A DNA stretch of 64,000 nt, taken from Yoonia sp035117555 (lineage in GTDB: Bacteria > Pseudomonadota > Alphaproteobacteria > Rhodobacterales > Rhodobacteraceae). The stretch lies in NCBI RefSeq assembly GCF_035117555.1, contig NZ_JAYKPK010000007.1, positions 62,001 through 126,000 on the forward strand, given 5' to 3'. Shown here piece after piece: positions 50,860 to 60,487 of the stretch; within the stretch, counting starts at the first letter, position 1, and the number at the start of each line of letters is the position of its first letter. The notes under the pieces are model-generated. The model was given only the letters and a program-made list of their open reading frames with translations. It searched no databases and had not been told where the DNA came from. The position numbers and the translations under genes were made by a program.

Positions 50860-53800
50860 CTAAAAGCGGATGCGCAGGTCCGCTGTCAGGCCATGATCGG
50901 CAGTGTCATCGCTGAACTGGCCAGCGTAGCCCACCGCCAATTGTGCCCCCGGTGCCAGGTCAAACCCGACAGAGGCCCGCAGGACAGCGGAGTCTTCGGC
51001 CACAGGCGCGCCCAGCACGTCAAAGCCAGTGCCGCCGTCCGCAAAACCCATTGCGATACCGGGGTCCACGTCACCAAAGGCGTGCCGCCAGCCCAGCTCA
51101 CCCCGGAAGGTAGCGTCAGTCTGGCCCATGGCGAACAGCTGTTCAGTCCGCAGACCGAGCGTGGTAAAGGTGGTATCCACATCACTGCCAGCCGAGGTCA
51201 GCGCCGCAGCGCCACCCTTTTCCGTAAAAGCATCATTTGACTGACGGACATGGGCGATCGCGCCAAACGGCTCCAACGCACCCTGCGCTGTGTCAAAGCG
51301 ATAGCGTGCTTCACCAAAGATCTGCGTCGTGTCGCTGTCATATGCCGCAGTCAGCGTTTCGGTGGTGCCACCAAATGTCGTGCTGCGCAGGCTGTTCACG
51401 TCATTGCGGCTTTGGGTCAGGCCAAGGCTCAATCCCAGAGGACCAGATGTCGTGCCCGCATAGACACCCGCATGAACGCTGTCAGCATCCAGCCGGTCGC
51501 CACCGTCACGCCGCAGCGATCCGTTGCCGAAGCCGACAAAACCACCGGCGTGCCAGTTGTTGCCAATGTCGGTATCAAACCCAATCAATGTACCGTTGCT
51601 GTCGCGCTTGATATCAGTGACGCCGTCGCCGCTGCTTTCACCCCAGTTGCCGAAAGTCTGGAACCAGACCTGTCCTGCACCCATAGCACCCACTGCCGGG
51701 CCCTGCGCCACATCAATCGCGCCGCCAGCCATCGCGCGGCTCCGCTCGGCCACCACATTGCCCATCGCAAGCGCAGTCTCAGTCAGCGCCGCTGCGGCAG
51801 AAGCATGCGCCTCACCCGACAGACCATCAAAGGTGGTATCAGCGGTGTCAGCATCAGTCATGACGACCGCATCATAGACCGCATGACCCATGCCCAATGT
51901 CTCTACTGCGGCGGCCACAGCGCGGCGGTTCCCGGTGCTTGCCACGCTGTCAAAAGCAGTGTCATTGCGGTCCAGACGTAAGCTTACATCCTGCACACCA
52001 TAAGCCAGACCGGCATCAAGGAAAGCCAGCGTCGAGGTGACAGAACCAAAAGTACCGATGATCCCATCGCCTGCTGTCAGGATGGTGTAGCTGGTGCTGG
52101 GCTTGTATTCCCCCGCCGCTGTAAGCGCAAAGACAGATCCTGACAGGTTTGCGCGGCCTGTGACGTCGACGCGGTCGGCATTGCCTTGTGAATCGGTTTC
52201 AACCTCGAACCTTGCGCCATCGGCAAAGGTCAGATCACCCGCGACACTCAGCGTGCCGATGGAATTGCCCGCGCCCAAGGTACCGCCTGACGCGATGGTC
52301 AGATTGCCCACGGTGCCTGACCCGCCCAGCACGGCATTCTGCTGCACCGTTGTCAGATTGGAGGATGCGATAGAACCATCGACCGTCAACACCCCGCCCG
52401 AAACCATTGTGGCACCGGAATAGCTGTTGTCGCCCGACAAGGTCAGCCCGCCTGCACCATGTTTGGTCAAGCTCCCGGTACCTGCAAAGACCCCGCTTGC
52501 ATCGACACTGGCCGCGCCATCGGCGATGTCAATAAAGCCGCCGATACCTTCCAGCGACACGTCACGATCAAGCGCAGTCATCGCGGTGCCCGCAATCCGC
52601 AGCCCGCCATCAGCCAGGCGCAGCTGTGCGGCGCTGCCGCCCAGCGCGGCATCTTCGTCAACGATCAGTGTGCCCCCATCCATCACCAGCGTTTCATCGA
52701 TAAAGATGTGGTCGTCGATGCAATATTCCACGATCGCCGCTTGAAAACGCGGGTCGCTGCTCGTGCAATCCAGCAAGGTCTTCTTTTCATCCAGTGTCAG
52801 TCCGGTTAGGACAGGATTGCCGTTCTCATCCGCAATCTGGCCCAGATAGACATCGGTGCGCATGTTGTTACGTGTCAGATAAAACACCTTGTCATCTTCA
52901 GCAAAGGTGCTGGCACCCTCGCCCCAGATCAGCCGTGTCGCATCGCTATCGTAGGTTTCCAATTGCGGGCCGACCCAGCGGAACTCATGCGCCACAAGAT
53001 CGTGGTCAGTCAGTGGACGGCGGTTATCCTCTGGCCCACCTTCAAGCCCGTCAATGACGCCCAGGTAGGGGTCGTTCGGGTCATCCACCAGCGTGAACCA
53101 TTTCCCATAAGGGCGCGACACCATCAGATGGTCGATCCGCGCACGGTGCCAGCTGCCCCAGGTATTGGTCGCATCTTCCAGGTTGCTGGGCCAAGTGGCG
53201 CTGCCATTGCCACGCTCATGCGGCACGAAGGCTTCGCGCACCGCCTCTGTCTGCATCAGCATGAATTGTTTTTTGAGGATATTCATCGTGACCGGCGTAT
53301 TTCCGGCGATCGGATACAGCTCTTCCTCGAACAGGCCCGCCGGGATCGGCGCATTATCTATCGCTGTATTGCCACTGCCGCGCCAGTCGGCAATGAACTG
53401 ATCCAACGCCGCCTTGTCGGTCGCATATTGCGACAGCAAATCGTAGTAAAAGCTGTTGCTGCTCTTGGTATGTATGCGGAGCAGCAGTTCTTGCTGGCTG
53501 ACAGAATGCAGCCCGCGTTCAGACACATCACCCGCGTTGAAATCGCCACCCATAATCAGCGGGCCATTGATCGAGCGCGCCCAGGCGCTCAGGCCTTTCG
53601 CTTCGTTGATCCGTGTATCCGGCTCGTCAAAATAGTTGAAGTGTACCGACCCGATCACAGTTTCCGGCCGACCATCCGCCGCATCGGCGCGCACATAGCT
53701 GATCGAGCGGCCCTGCGCACCGGGCGCGGGCAATGTATGAGTTCCCATTGTGCCCGGCAGCCGCGAGATCGTGCCGGAACTGCCGTTGCGTGCCCCTTGA

Positions 53801-54096
53801 TAGGTTCCGAGGCCACGATCTGCGAGCATGGCGGGAATATCGGCCACATAGCGCGATCCGTTTTCTTCCTGAAACATCACCACGTCATAATTGCCAGCGG
53901 CGATCGCGTCAGCGGCATATTGCGGTGACTGTTTGTAGCGATTCCAGATGTTATAGGTCAGCAGGCGCAGCGTATCAGACGAATCCTGCGCCTGCACCGG
54001 TGCGGCCTGCAGCAACGGAATTGCAATAGTTGTGCTTAAAAGCAGGGCATAGCCGCCTTTGCGCAGGTTAGAATACGGGCTGTCTGGTCGAGTCAT
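50860..54096 (-). CDS. autotransporter with endonuclease/exonuclease/phosphatase passenger
   Basis: The 1078-residue protein has a long signal (to about residue 37, QAAPVQAQ). Residues about 42-375 are a DNase-I-like EEP domain with all key groups: Asn49 (LTYNIWNR), Glu77 (FQEEN), His in GSVHFNYF, Asp185 and Asn187 (GGDFNAGD), Asp in RIDHLMVS, and the terminal pair in LTDHDLVAHEF. A beta-helical stalk with a PATR-like repeat (GAGGLTLSGDNSYSGATMV) follows, and residues about 810-1078 form the autotransporter barrel, ending in RIRF. It would present an active nuclease or phosphodiesterase/phosphatase at the cell surface, useful for phosphate or DNA scavenging. AAGGA precedes the ATG. Confidence 0.9.
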   Translation of the reverse strand: MTRPDSPYSNLRKGGYALLLSTTIAIPLLQAAPVQAQDSSDTLRLLTYNIWNRYKQSPQYAADAIAAGNYDVVMFQEENGSRYVADIPAMLADRGLGTYQGARNGSSGTISRLPGTMGTHTLPAPGAQGRSISYVRADAADGRPETVIGSVHFNYFDEPDTRINEAKGLSAWARSINGPLIMGGDFNAGDVSERGLHSVSQQELLLRIHTKSSNSFYYDLLSQYATDKAALDQFIADWRGSGNTAIDNAPIPAGLFEEELYPIAGNTPVTMNILKKQFMLMQTEAVREAFVPHERGNGSATWPSNLEDATNTWGSWHRARIDHLMVSRPYGKWFTLVDDPNDPYLGVIDGLEGGPEDNRRPLTDHDLVAHEFRWVGPQLETYDSDATRLIWGEGASTFAEDDKVFYLTRNNMRTDVYLGQIADENGNPVLTGLTLDEKKTLLDCTSSDPRFQAAIVEYCIDDHIFIDETLVMDGGTLIVDEDAALGGSAAQLRLADGGLRIAGTAMTALDRDVSLEGIGGFIDIADGAASVDASGVFAGTGSLTKHGAGGLTLSGDNSYSGATMVSGGVLTVDGSIASSNLTTVQQNAVLGGSGTVGNLTIASGGTLGAGNSIGTLSVAGDLTFADGARFEVETDSQGNADRVDVTGRANLSGSVFALTAAGEYKPSTSYTILTAGDGIIGTFGSVTSTLAFLDAGLAYGVQDVSLRLDRNDTAFDSVASTGNRRAVAAAVETLGMGHAVYDAVVMTDADTADTTFDGLSGEAHASAAAALTETALAMGNVVAERSRAMAGGAIDVAQGPAVGAMGAGQVWFQTFGNWGESSGDGVTDIKRDSNGTLIGFDTDIGNNWHAGGFVGFGNGSLRRDGGDRLDADSVHAGVYAGTTSGPLGLSLGLTQSRNDVNSLRSTTFGGTTETLTAAYDSDTTQIFGEARYRFDTAQGALEPFGAIAHVRQSNDAFTEKGGAAALTSAGSDVDTTFTTLGLRTEQLFAMGQTDATFRGELGWRHAFGDVDPGIAMGFADGGTGFDVLGAPVAEDSAVLRASVGFDLAPGAQLAVGYAGQFSDDTADHGLTADLRIRF

Positions 54097-54240
54097 GCGA
54101 TCAAATCCTTGGGTTAAAATATGGAGTCATCCACGTCCAAGTGTCGCGATAATTACATTATATGTCAGAAATATTACATTTATCAGAATGAAGGATAACT
54201 TTTGATCCATGGCCTGTTTTCGCCCGCAGCAATCCGTCCT

Positions 54241-55539
54241 TCACCTTTCTCGAAAGGCCTTGGCAACATAGTCGGTCAGCGGCTTGGTGAGATAATCCAA
54301 CAGACTGCGCGCGTCGGTGCGCATGAAAGCATCAACCGGCATGCCCGGCAGCAGCTTGGTATTTGCCGGCAGTCGCTGCATTTCGCCGTCGTTCAACTCC
54401 ACCTCGACGCGGTAGTAGGACAAGCTGGTCGCGTCATCCCGAAACGCATCTGCCGAGACGAGCGTAATATGGCCCGTCAGTTCCGGCGTGCGCCGCTGGT
54501 CAAAGGTGGGAAACCGCAAGGTCACAGCCTGCCCGAGAAAGACCTGATCGATAGCCACGGTCGGCACCTGCGCGACGAAAACCAAAGGCCGGTCTTGCGG
54601 GACGATATATAGAAACGGATCGGCGGGCAAAATGACGGCACGTGGTGCAAAGACCTGCATCCCGTAGATGACCCCGGACACCGGCGCACGGATATCCAGC
54701 CCTTTCAGCTGGCGCAGCAAAACCTGGCGGCGTTCCGTCAGTTCCAGCTGTCGCGATTGCAGATCGCGCAGTCGGGTGATCGCCTCTTCCCTGCGGGAAG
54801 ATCCGAGCCCAAGAATCTGGATGTCAATCTCGGTCATCCTTTCACCGGCCTGCGCAGCTTGCGCTGTCAATTCAGCGAACCGCCCAAGAAGCGCCGCATC
54901 TTCACGCTGCAAGGTCAGCACCCGGCTGGCTTGGGCCAGACCGCGATCCAGCAGGTTTTGCTGATCAGCCAATTCTCGGGCGATCAGCCCCCGTTGGATT
55001 GTTACGGCAGCCTGTTGTTTGCTGATCCCGGTGATCTGGTCGGCGATCCGGGCGCGCTGCCGATGCAACTGTTCGACCGATTGCGTATTGGTTTCCAGCC
55101 TCGCCGCGAATAGCCGCAGCTGGGTATCGATCAGCGCGTCCACGTCTGGCCGGCCCGTTTGCAACAAGAGCGGGTCAAACACCAGATCGGTGGTATCGTC
55201 ACGCTCTGCCTCCAGCCGGGCGCGGTCGGCCATTATCTCGAACAATTGCCCTTCAACAATGAACAGATCGGACTGCAGATCACTTGCATCCAATCGGATC
55301 AGCAGGTCGTCTGCGGCGACATGATCGCCCTCACCCACAAGGATATCCTGCACCACACCGCCAAACGGGTGCTGTACGACCTGGCGGTTGCGGTCCACCT
55401 CGATCTGGCCACTGACGATCACCGCGCCGGAAATCTGTGCCAGCATAGCCCAGGCGCCAAAGCCACCCAAAAGCACGCCAAGCGCAAGACCGCCGGTCAT
55501 CAGGTAGTGCCGCACCGGCCAATGACTGGGCGCAGTCAT
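54241..55539 (-). CDS. type I secretion membrane fusion protein (HlyD family)
   Basis: The 432-residue protein has one N-terminal membrane segment (LMTGGLALGVLLGGFGAWAML), a lipoyl-like pair of half-motifs (GGVVQDILVGEGDHVAADDLLIRLD and IRAPVSGVIYGM), a long coiled coil between them and a beta-barrel C-terminus. It links the inner-membrane ABC exporter with an outer-membrane TolC-like channel. Its ATG overlaps the ABC gene stop. No TolC gene or RTX substrate is adjacent. Confidence 0.93.
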   Translation of the reverse strand: MTAPSHWPVRHYLMTGGLALGVLLGGFGAWAMLAQISGAVIVSGQIEVDRNRQVVQHPFGGVVQDILVGEGDHVAADDLLIRLDASDLQSDLFIVEGQLFEIMADRARLEAERDDTTDLVFDPLLLQTGRPDVDALIDTQLRLFAARLETNTQSVEQLHRQRARIADQITGISKQQAAVTIQRGLIARELADQQNLLDRGLAQASRVLTLQREDAALLGRFAELTAQAAQAGERMTEIDIQILGLGSSRREEAITRLRDLQSRQLELTERRQVLLRQLKGLDIRAPVSGVIYGMQVFAPRAVILPADPFLYIVPQDRPLVFVAQVPTVAIDQVFLGQAVTLRFPTFDQRRTPELTGHITLVSADAFRDDATSLSYYRVEVELNDGEMQRLPANTKLLPGMPVDAFMRTDARSLLDYLTKPLTDYVAKAFRER

Positions 55540-57257
55540 GACATGCCCACCACCTGCGGCGCGCTGCATGTGATTTGCTGGTGGTTATTCACGACTTCGG
55601 CGAGCACCTTGTGTTTCGGCCCAAAAGCTCGGGATAAACCGTTTTCAAGCACTAACAGCAGGTCACATTCCGCAATCGCGGCAGGCCGATGCGCAATCAC
55701 GAACACAATCCCGCCGCCCGCCTTAAAGGCACGGATCGCGGCATTCAGTGCCAGTGACCCGTCATTGTCGAGGTTGGAATTCGGCTCATCCAGAACCAGC
55801 ATCACAGGGTCACCATAAAGCGCACGCGCGAGCCCGATCCGCTGGATCTGCCCGCCGGACAGACGGCCCGTGGTCGGTGTAACGCTTGTGTCGTAGCCAC
55901 CGGGCAATTGCAGGATCATCTCATGCGCCCCGGCCTTTTGCGCAGCAGCCACGACGAGCGCATCATCCGGCACCATCGCCATGCGGGCGATGTTGTCTTT
56001 GATCGTGCCGTCAAACAACTGCACCCGCTGCGGCAGATAACCGATCTGCTGACCCAATAAATCCGGGTCATATTGATCCAGCGGCGCACCATCGAGCTTG
56101 ATCTTGCCGCTGACCGGCTGCCACATCCCCGTCAGCGCCCGCGCAAGCGTCGATTTCCCCGCGCCCGAGGTGCCGATCACGCCCACCGCCTGTCCCGCCG
56201 ACACATCAAAACTGATCATCCGCAGCGCCGCATGGCTTTCGCCGGGGGGCACGATGGTGACCCGGTCAGCGCTTAGCCGTGCCTTTGGCCTTGGCAGAGG
56301 TGTCCGCTTAACTTCAGGCGCGATCTGCGTCAGCAAGCTGGCCAAGTTCCGCCAACCTTCACGCCCGCGCTGAAAAATGGCCCATTGTCCCACAATCTGC
56401 TCAATCGGGGAAAGAGCGCGGCCCAGCAGGATTGACCCTGCGATCATCGCGCCTAGTGACAATTCCGCCTGCAACACCAGATAAGCCCCCAGCCCCAGCA
56501 TCGCGGATTGCAAAAACAGCCGGAACGACTTGATCAATGCGGCATAAATACCCCCCGCATCCGCCGCGCAAATATTGGCATTGAGCGATGCCCCCCGCGC
56601 GCTCTGCCAGCGGGAAAAAGCGGCATCGCGCATCCCCAAGGACTGAACGACTTCACTTTCCTGCCAGATCTGGCTACCCAATTGGTCCGCAGCAAAGCTG
56701 GCCACGCTGGCCAGCGCGAGCGGCGCGCGGCTGCTGAACTGGTTCAGCAATGCGAGGATCAGCAACACCAAAGCCCCGCAAAGCGCCAGCAATCCCATCA
56801 GCGGGTGAAACATGAAAATGCACAGGAAAAATAACGGTGACCATGGCAGATCGAACATTGTCATCAAGGCGGGCGACGTGATCAGCCGTTGCACCGCCTC
56901 CAGATCACGCAGGCCGGTCGATGATTTACCGGGCGCGCGCAGGACTGCGCCAAACACCCGGCGGTCCAACCGCGCCTGAAACCGTGCGCCCACGCGGGCC
57001 ATCACCCTGCCCCGCACATAATCCAGAGTGCCCATCATAGCGTACAGGAAAGCGACCAGTACCGTCAGCGCGATCAGCGTTTCGACCGAGCGTGAATTCA
57101 GCACCCGGTCATAAATGTTCAACATATAAAGCGGCCCGGTCAACATCAGCAGATTGACGAAGAAGCTGAAGACCCCGACCAGCCAATAGAGCGCCCCGCT
57201 TTCACGCCACGCCGCGCGCAATTCAGCTTGCCCTTGGATTGTTGGGAGGCCTGTCAT
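55536..57257 (-). CDS. type I secretion ABC transporter, permease/ATPase (PrtD type)
   Basis: The 573-residue protein has a six-helix membrane domain (YWLVGVFSFFVNLLMLTGPLYMLNIYDRVL onward) and a nucleotide-binding domain: Walker A VIGTSGAGKSTLAR, signature LSGGQIQRIGLARAL, Walker B VMLVLDEPNSNLD. It lacks the C39-like leader peptidase region, so it belongs to the PrtD/LapB-like exporters of repeat-containing proteins. The start at 57257 was chosen over 57437 because residues before it are not protein-like. It lies 94 bp downstream of opgC. Confidence 0.93.
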   Translation of the reverse strand: MTGLPTIQGQAELRAAWRESGALYWLVGVFSFFVNLLMLTGPLYMLNIYDRVLNSRSVETLIALTVLVAFLYAMMGTLDYVRGRVMARVGARFQARLDRRVFGAVLRAPGKSSTGLRDLEAVQRLITSPALMTMFDLPWSPLFFLCIFMFHPLMGLLALCGALVLLILALLNQFSSRAPLALASVASFAADQLGSQIWQESEVVQSLGMRDAAFSRWQSARGASLNANICAADAGGIYAALIKSFRLFLQSAMLGLGAYLVLQAELSLGAMIAGSILLGRALSPIEQIVGQWAIFQRGREGWRNLASLLTQIAPEVKRTPLPRPKARLSADRVTIVPPGESHAALRMISFDVSAGQAVGVIGTSGAGKSTLARALTGMWQPVSGKIKLDGAPLDQYDPDLLGQQIGYLPQRVQLFDGTIKDNIARMAMVPDDALVVAAAQKAGAHEMILQLPGGYDTSVTPTTGRLSGGQIQRIGLARALYGDPVMLVLDEPNSNLDNDGSLALNAAIRAFKAGGGIVFVIAHRPAAIAECDLLLVLENGLSRAFGPKHKVLAEVVNNHQQITCSAPQVVGMS

Positions 57258-57351
57258 CCTGCGCTTTCTTCGCTGCCAGTTCTGCCGCGAAAGCGGCCCG
57301 GCAACCTTAGCAGTCAGGTCTTTACAAGACGTAAACCGGCTTGAGGATAAC

Positions 57352-58518
57352 TCAGATGCGGCCGTTCGCCTGACGCGGCTTCGGCCAATATTGCTTGGCC
57401 GCAGCGAGCCCCAGCTGTGCCAACAGCCCGCCGCCAATCATCAATGTGTCCAGAACGAAATCCTGTCCTGTCACTGTCTTTGCCGACTGGATCGCGAAAG
57501 CCAGCACCGTGCCCAGTGCGAAGACCGGCAAGGCCTGCTGCCCCAAGAGGGCAAACGGCGCCGCGAAAGCTGAAAAACAGATCCGGCGTACCGTGACGAA
57601 GCTGGACAGAAAATAAGCCAGCGCAAGGATATGCAAAAGACGCGGCGCGGCCAGATAGGTTTTATTGAACCCGGTAATGACCCAGGGCACGCCCGCATCC
57701 TGTGCCAACTTTAAGCCACCGCGCATGACCGCGGCGAAATCCGGCCATTGCATCCAGACAAGTGACAGCAGCAGAAACCCACCCGTCAGCCATTGCAACC
57801 ACGGCAGAACAGGCACGAAGCGCCGTCCTGCTTTATGCGCAACGCCGGTCAGCACACCAACAACGAACAGCAACTGCCACGAAAAGGGGTTCAAAAACCA
57901 ACCGCCGTCCTGTGGGTAGTTCGGAAAATTGATCCGCAGGACACCGGCAGTCAGCCAGATCGTAACCGATACCGACAGCACGACCAAGGGCCAGCGCATC
58001 GCCGCCCAGATGACCGGAGGCACCAGCAGCAAAAGCACAAGGTAGAGCGGCAATATGTTCACGTAGCCAATCTGCTGGCCCAATAGCGGTACACCGATTA
58101 AAAACCCAAGCGGATCGGTGACCAGCGTCCAGATCCCGTGTTTGCGCATCATATCAGGTGCCGCGAACCAATGCGCAGCGGCTGCGGCAATCGCGATGGC
58201 GACGACTGTGATCAGAATATGCACCTGATACAGCGTCCAGACCCGGCGCAGCACTCTGGTCACGCCATCAAACGGATCCCCCCGCCGGAACGACCCTGAA
58301 TAAGCGATCCCTGCCGCGATCCCAGACATGAAAACAAAAGCCTCCGCCGCGTCGGAAAATCCGAAGTTGCGGTTGGTGAAACTCTCCAAATAATTGCGCG
58401 GTGCGTGGTTGATGAAGATCATCACCAGTGCCAGCCCCCGAAACACGTCAAGCCGCGGATCGCGGCCACTGCGGGACTCGGCCAACCTAGGGTCCTTCGA
58501 CCCCACAATGTCAGACAT
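57352..58518 (-). CDS. opgC: OpgC: periplasmic glucan succinyl/acyltransferase-type membrane protein
   Basis: The 388-residue protein has about ten membrane segments and the OpgC opening RDPRLDVFRGLALVMIFINHAPRN, then FGFSDAAEAFVFMSGIAAG. OpgC-type acyltransferases add succinyl or similar groups to osmoregulated periplasmic glucans. It overlaps the opgH stop by eight bases. Confidence 0.92.
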   Translation of the reverse strand: MSDIVGSKDPRLAESRSGRDPRLDVFRGLALVMIFINHAPRNYLESFTNRNFGFSDAAEAFVFMSGIAAGIAYSGSFRRGDPFDGVTRVLRRVWTLYQVHILITVVAIAIAAAAAHWFAAPDMMRKHGIWTLVTDPLGFLIGVPLLGQQIGYVNILPLYLVLLLLVPPVIWAAMRWPLVVLSVSVTIWLTAGVLRINFPNYPQDGGWFLNPFSWQLLFVVGVLTGVAHKAGRRFVPVLPWLQWLTGGFLLLSLVWMQWPDFAAVMRGGLKLAQDAGVPWVITGFNKTYLAAPRLLHILALAYFLSSFVTVRRICFSAFAAPFALLGQQALPVFALGTVLAFAIQSAKTVTGQDFVLDTLMIGGGLLAQLGLAAAKQYWPKPRQANGRI

Positions 58519-60301
58519 GCTGCAATCGACCCGTCAAGAGCTCTGGTTGTTCATCGGCCGTGCCTGCGTGCCATCGATCCAGAACCTCGGCCCGGAGCAG
58601 GATCACAGGCGCGGGCGACAGTTCTTCCGGGGTGATGAAAAGCGACGGATCGCCCGGCTGTGACGTCCATGCGATAATAAACGGCGATAGCACCATCGGA
58701 AGCGTCACCGGCAAAAACCACGGGATCAGCGCGGGTGACAGCACCGCAGCAAGTGCGAGTCCAACAAAACCACTGATCACAATCCAGTAGCTGGCGGCAA
58801 ATGCATCTGACAGGCGCAACCGGCCATCGCCGCGATCATGCGCGGGCCAGCCGCCATCGCGCCCCAGCAGAACCTGGAACACCGACCGGGTCTGATACAT
58901 CAGAAAAATCGGTGCGTTGATCGACGACAGCAAAAGCTCTGTCATTGTTGAAGCCGTCGCTGGCCACCATCCGCCAAAAAGCCGCGCGCGGCCCCGCAGG
59001 ACCGCATCCGCGCCGATCAACAATTTGGGCAAGATCAACAGACCGAAAATCCCGATGACCAACCCGATGGCAAGGGCGGTTTCCTCGGGCGGCATTACCG
59101 GCATTGGCCAGTATTGCGTCGGAAAATAAACAACGGGCGGACCAAAGACCGGGGCAACAATGCTCGCGATCAGAAAGCCAAGCCAGACGATGGAGACCAG
59201 ATAGGCAAAGATCCCTTGCACGAACACAAAACGACTCCAGCCCCGCAGACCGGGGGCGAAAACAAGGCGCATATGTTGCAGATTGCCCTGACACCAGCGC
59301 CTGTCGCGTTTGGCGTGGTCAATGATATTCTCCGGCCCTTCCTCGAAACTGCCGTCGAGGTCATCGTCAAGCCGGACAGTCCAGCCTGCCCGCGCAAGAA
59401 GTGCCGCTTCGACATAATCATGGCTCAAAATGTGACCACCGAAAGGTGGCTTGCCTGCCAGTTCGGGCAGACCACAGCTCTGCGCAAAGGCGCGCACACG
59501 GATGATCGCGTTATGTCCCCAGAACGGGCCGGTATGTCCCTGCATCATCGCCAGACCGCGTGCAAAGATAGGTGAATTGAAAGCCGCCGAAAACTGCATG
59601 GCGCGTCCGAAACGTGACCGCGCCTGAATCACGCGCGGTAAGGTTTGCAGTAAACCCAGCTTGGGATCGGCCTGCATGCGGCGGGCCATTTCGACCATCG
59701 TTTCGCCTTCCACCAGACTGTCAGCGTCAAGGATGATCGCAAGATCATAGGCTGCACCAGAGGATTGAATAAAATCCTCGACGTTGCCCGCTTTTTTGCC
59801 TTTGTTATCTGCACGTCGCCGGTAGAAGATCCGGCCCTGCCCGTTCCGGTCGCTCAACAAGCGCAGATACCATATCCGCTCGCGGGCGGCGACGATCTCG
59901 TCCCGCGTGTCCGACAAGATGGCAAAATCAAATCGGTCGCCCTGGCCGGTTGCAGCCAGCGATATGTCCATCGCCGCGATACGCGAAAATGTCGCGATCG
60001 GGTCTTCTTCATAAACCGGGACAAGCACGACGACCCGGCAATCCAGAGGCTTTGTGCGGTCGATCATCGGCGCGCGGCTGCGCGAGGTGAGACCTAAAAA
60101 CGCCTGCATCGCGCCCCATGACAGCCAGAAGGTCGAAACCAGCATGAAGACACTGCGCAGAACATCGACCTTGTTCAGCCCGTTCGCCGCACCGTATTTC
60201 AGAAAGAAAGCGCATGCGGCAAAAGCCGCAACCAAGCTGGCGATCAAGGCTACGGTGCGGGCTGAAGTGACGCCCCGGCTGACCGGTAGCGCGGCTGACA
60301 T
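58511..60301 (-). CDS. opgH: glucans biosynthesis glucosyltransferase H
   Basis: The 596-residue membrane GT2 enzyme makes the beta-1,2 glucan backbone. The sequence has two N-terminal membrane helices, the GT core with VLVPVYEEDP, the DADS metal site in IILDADSLVEGETMVEM, the acceptor acids DYVEAALLARAG, and the RRWCQGNLQH (Q-x-x-R-W-like) signature, followed by membrane helices. It is shorter than E. coli MdoH (about 850), as is common in alphaproteobacteria. Confidence 0.94.
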   Translation of the reverse strand: MSAALPVSRGVTSARTVALIASLVAAFAACAFFLKYGAANGLNKVDVLRSVFMLVSTFWLSWGAMQAFLGLTSRSRAPMIDRTKPLDCRVVVLVPVYEEDPIATFSRIAAMDISLAATGQGDRFDFAILSDTRDEIVAARERIWYLRLLSDRNGQGRIFYRRRADNKGKKAGNVEDFIQSSGAAYDLAIILDADSLVEGETMVEMARRMQADPKLGLLQTLPRVIQARSRFGRAMQFSAAFNSPIFARGLAMMQGHTGPFWGHNAIIRVRAFAQSCGLPELAGKPPFGGHILSHDYVEAALLARAGWTVRLDDDLDGSFEEGPENIIDHAKRDRRWCQGNLQHMRLVFAPGLRGWSRFVFVQGIFAYLVSIVWLGFLIASIVAPVFGPPVVYFPTQYWPMPVMPPEETALAIGLVIGIFGLLILPKLLIGADAVLRGRARLFGGWWPATASTMTELLLSSINAPIFLMYQTRSVFQVLLGRDGGWPAHDRGDGRLRLSDAFAASYWIVISGFVGLALAAVLSPALIPWFLPVTLPMVLSPFIIAWTSQPGDPSLFITPEELSPAPVILLRAEVLDRWHAGTADEQPELLTGRLQHV

Positions 60302-60304
60302 CGT

Positions 60305-60487
60305 TTACTGACCCGTTTTGGGTGAAAATACCCCGAATAGACGTAGCAGAAGACCGGGGTGTTCCGTGCTGTTTTCACGCTCGAGCTGTTGACGCACGAC
60401 CTTCATCGGTGCCGCAGGCGGTTCCCCGATCATCGCGATCAGACGTTCAATATCGACATCATCTTCGGACATAAAGTCACGCATCAT
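60305..60487 (-). CDS. small protein between opgG and opgH
   Basis: A 60-residue product starts at ATG 60487, inside the end of opgG (GGA six bases upstream); 60472 is an alternative. It has an acidic start (SEDDVDIERLIAMIGEPP), a basic centre (MKVVRQQLERE) and ends LLLRLFGVFSPKTGQ. No domain is recognised. Its stop is three bases from the opgH ATG. Tight coupling suggests a small partner or stabiliser of the glucan synthase. Confidence 0.65.
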   Translation of the reverse strand: MMRDFMSEDDVDIERLIAMIGEPPAAPMKVVRQQLERENSTEHPGLLLRLFGVFSPKTGQ

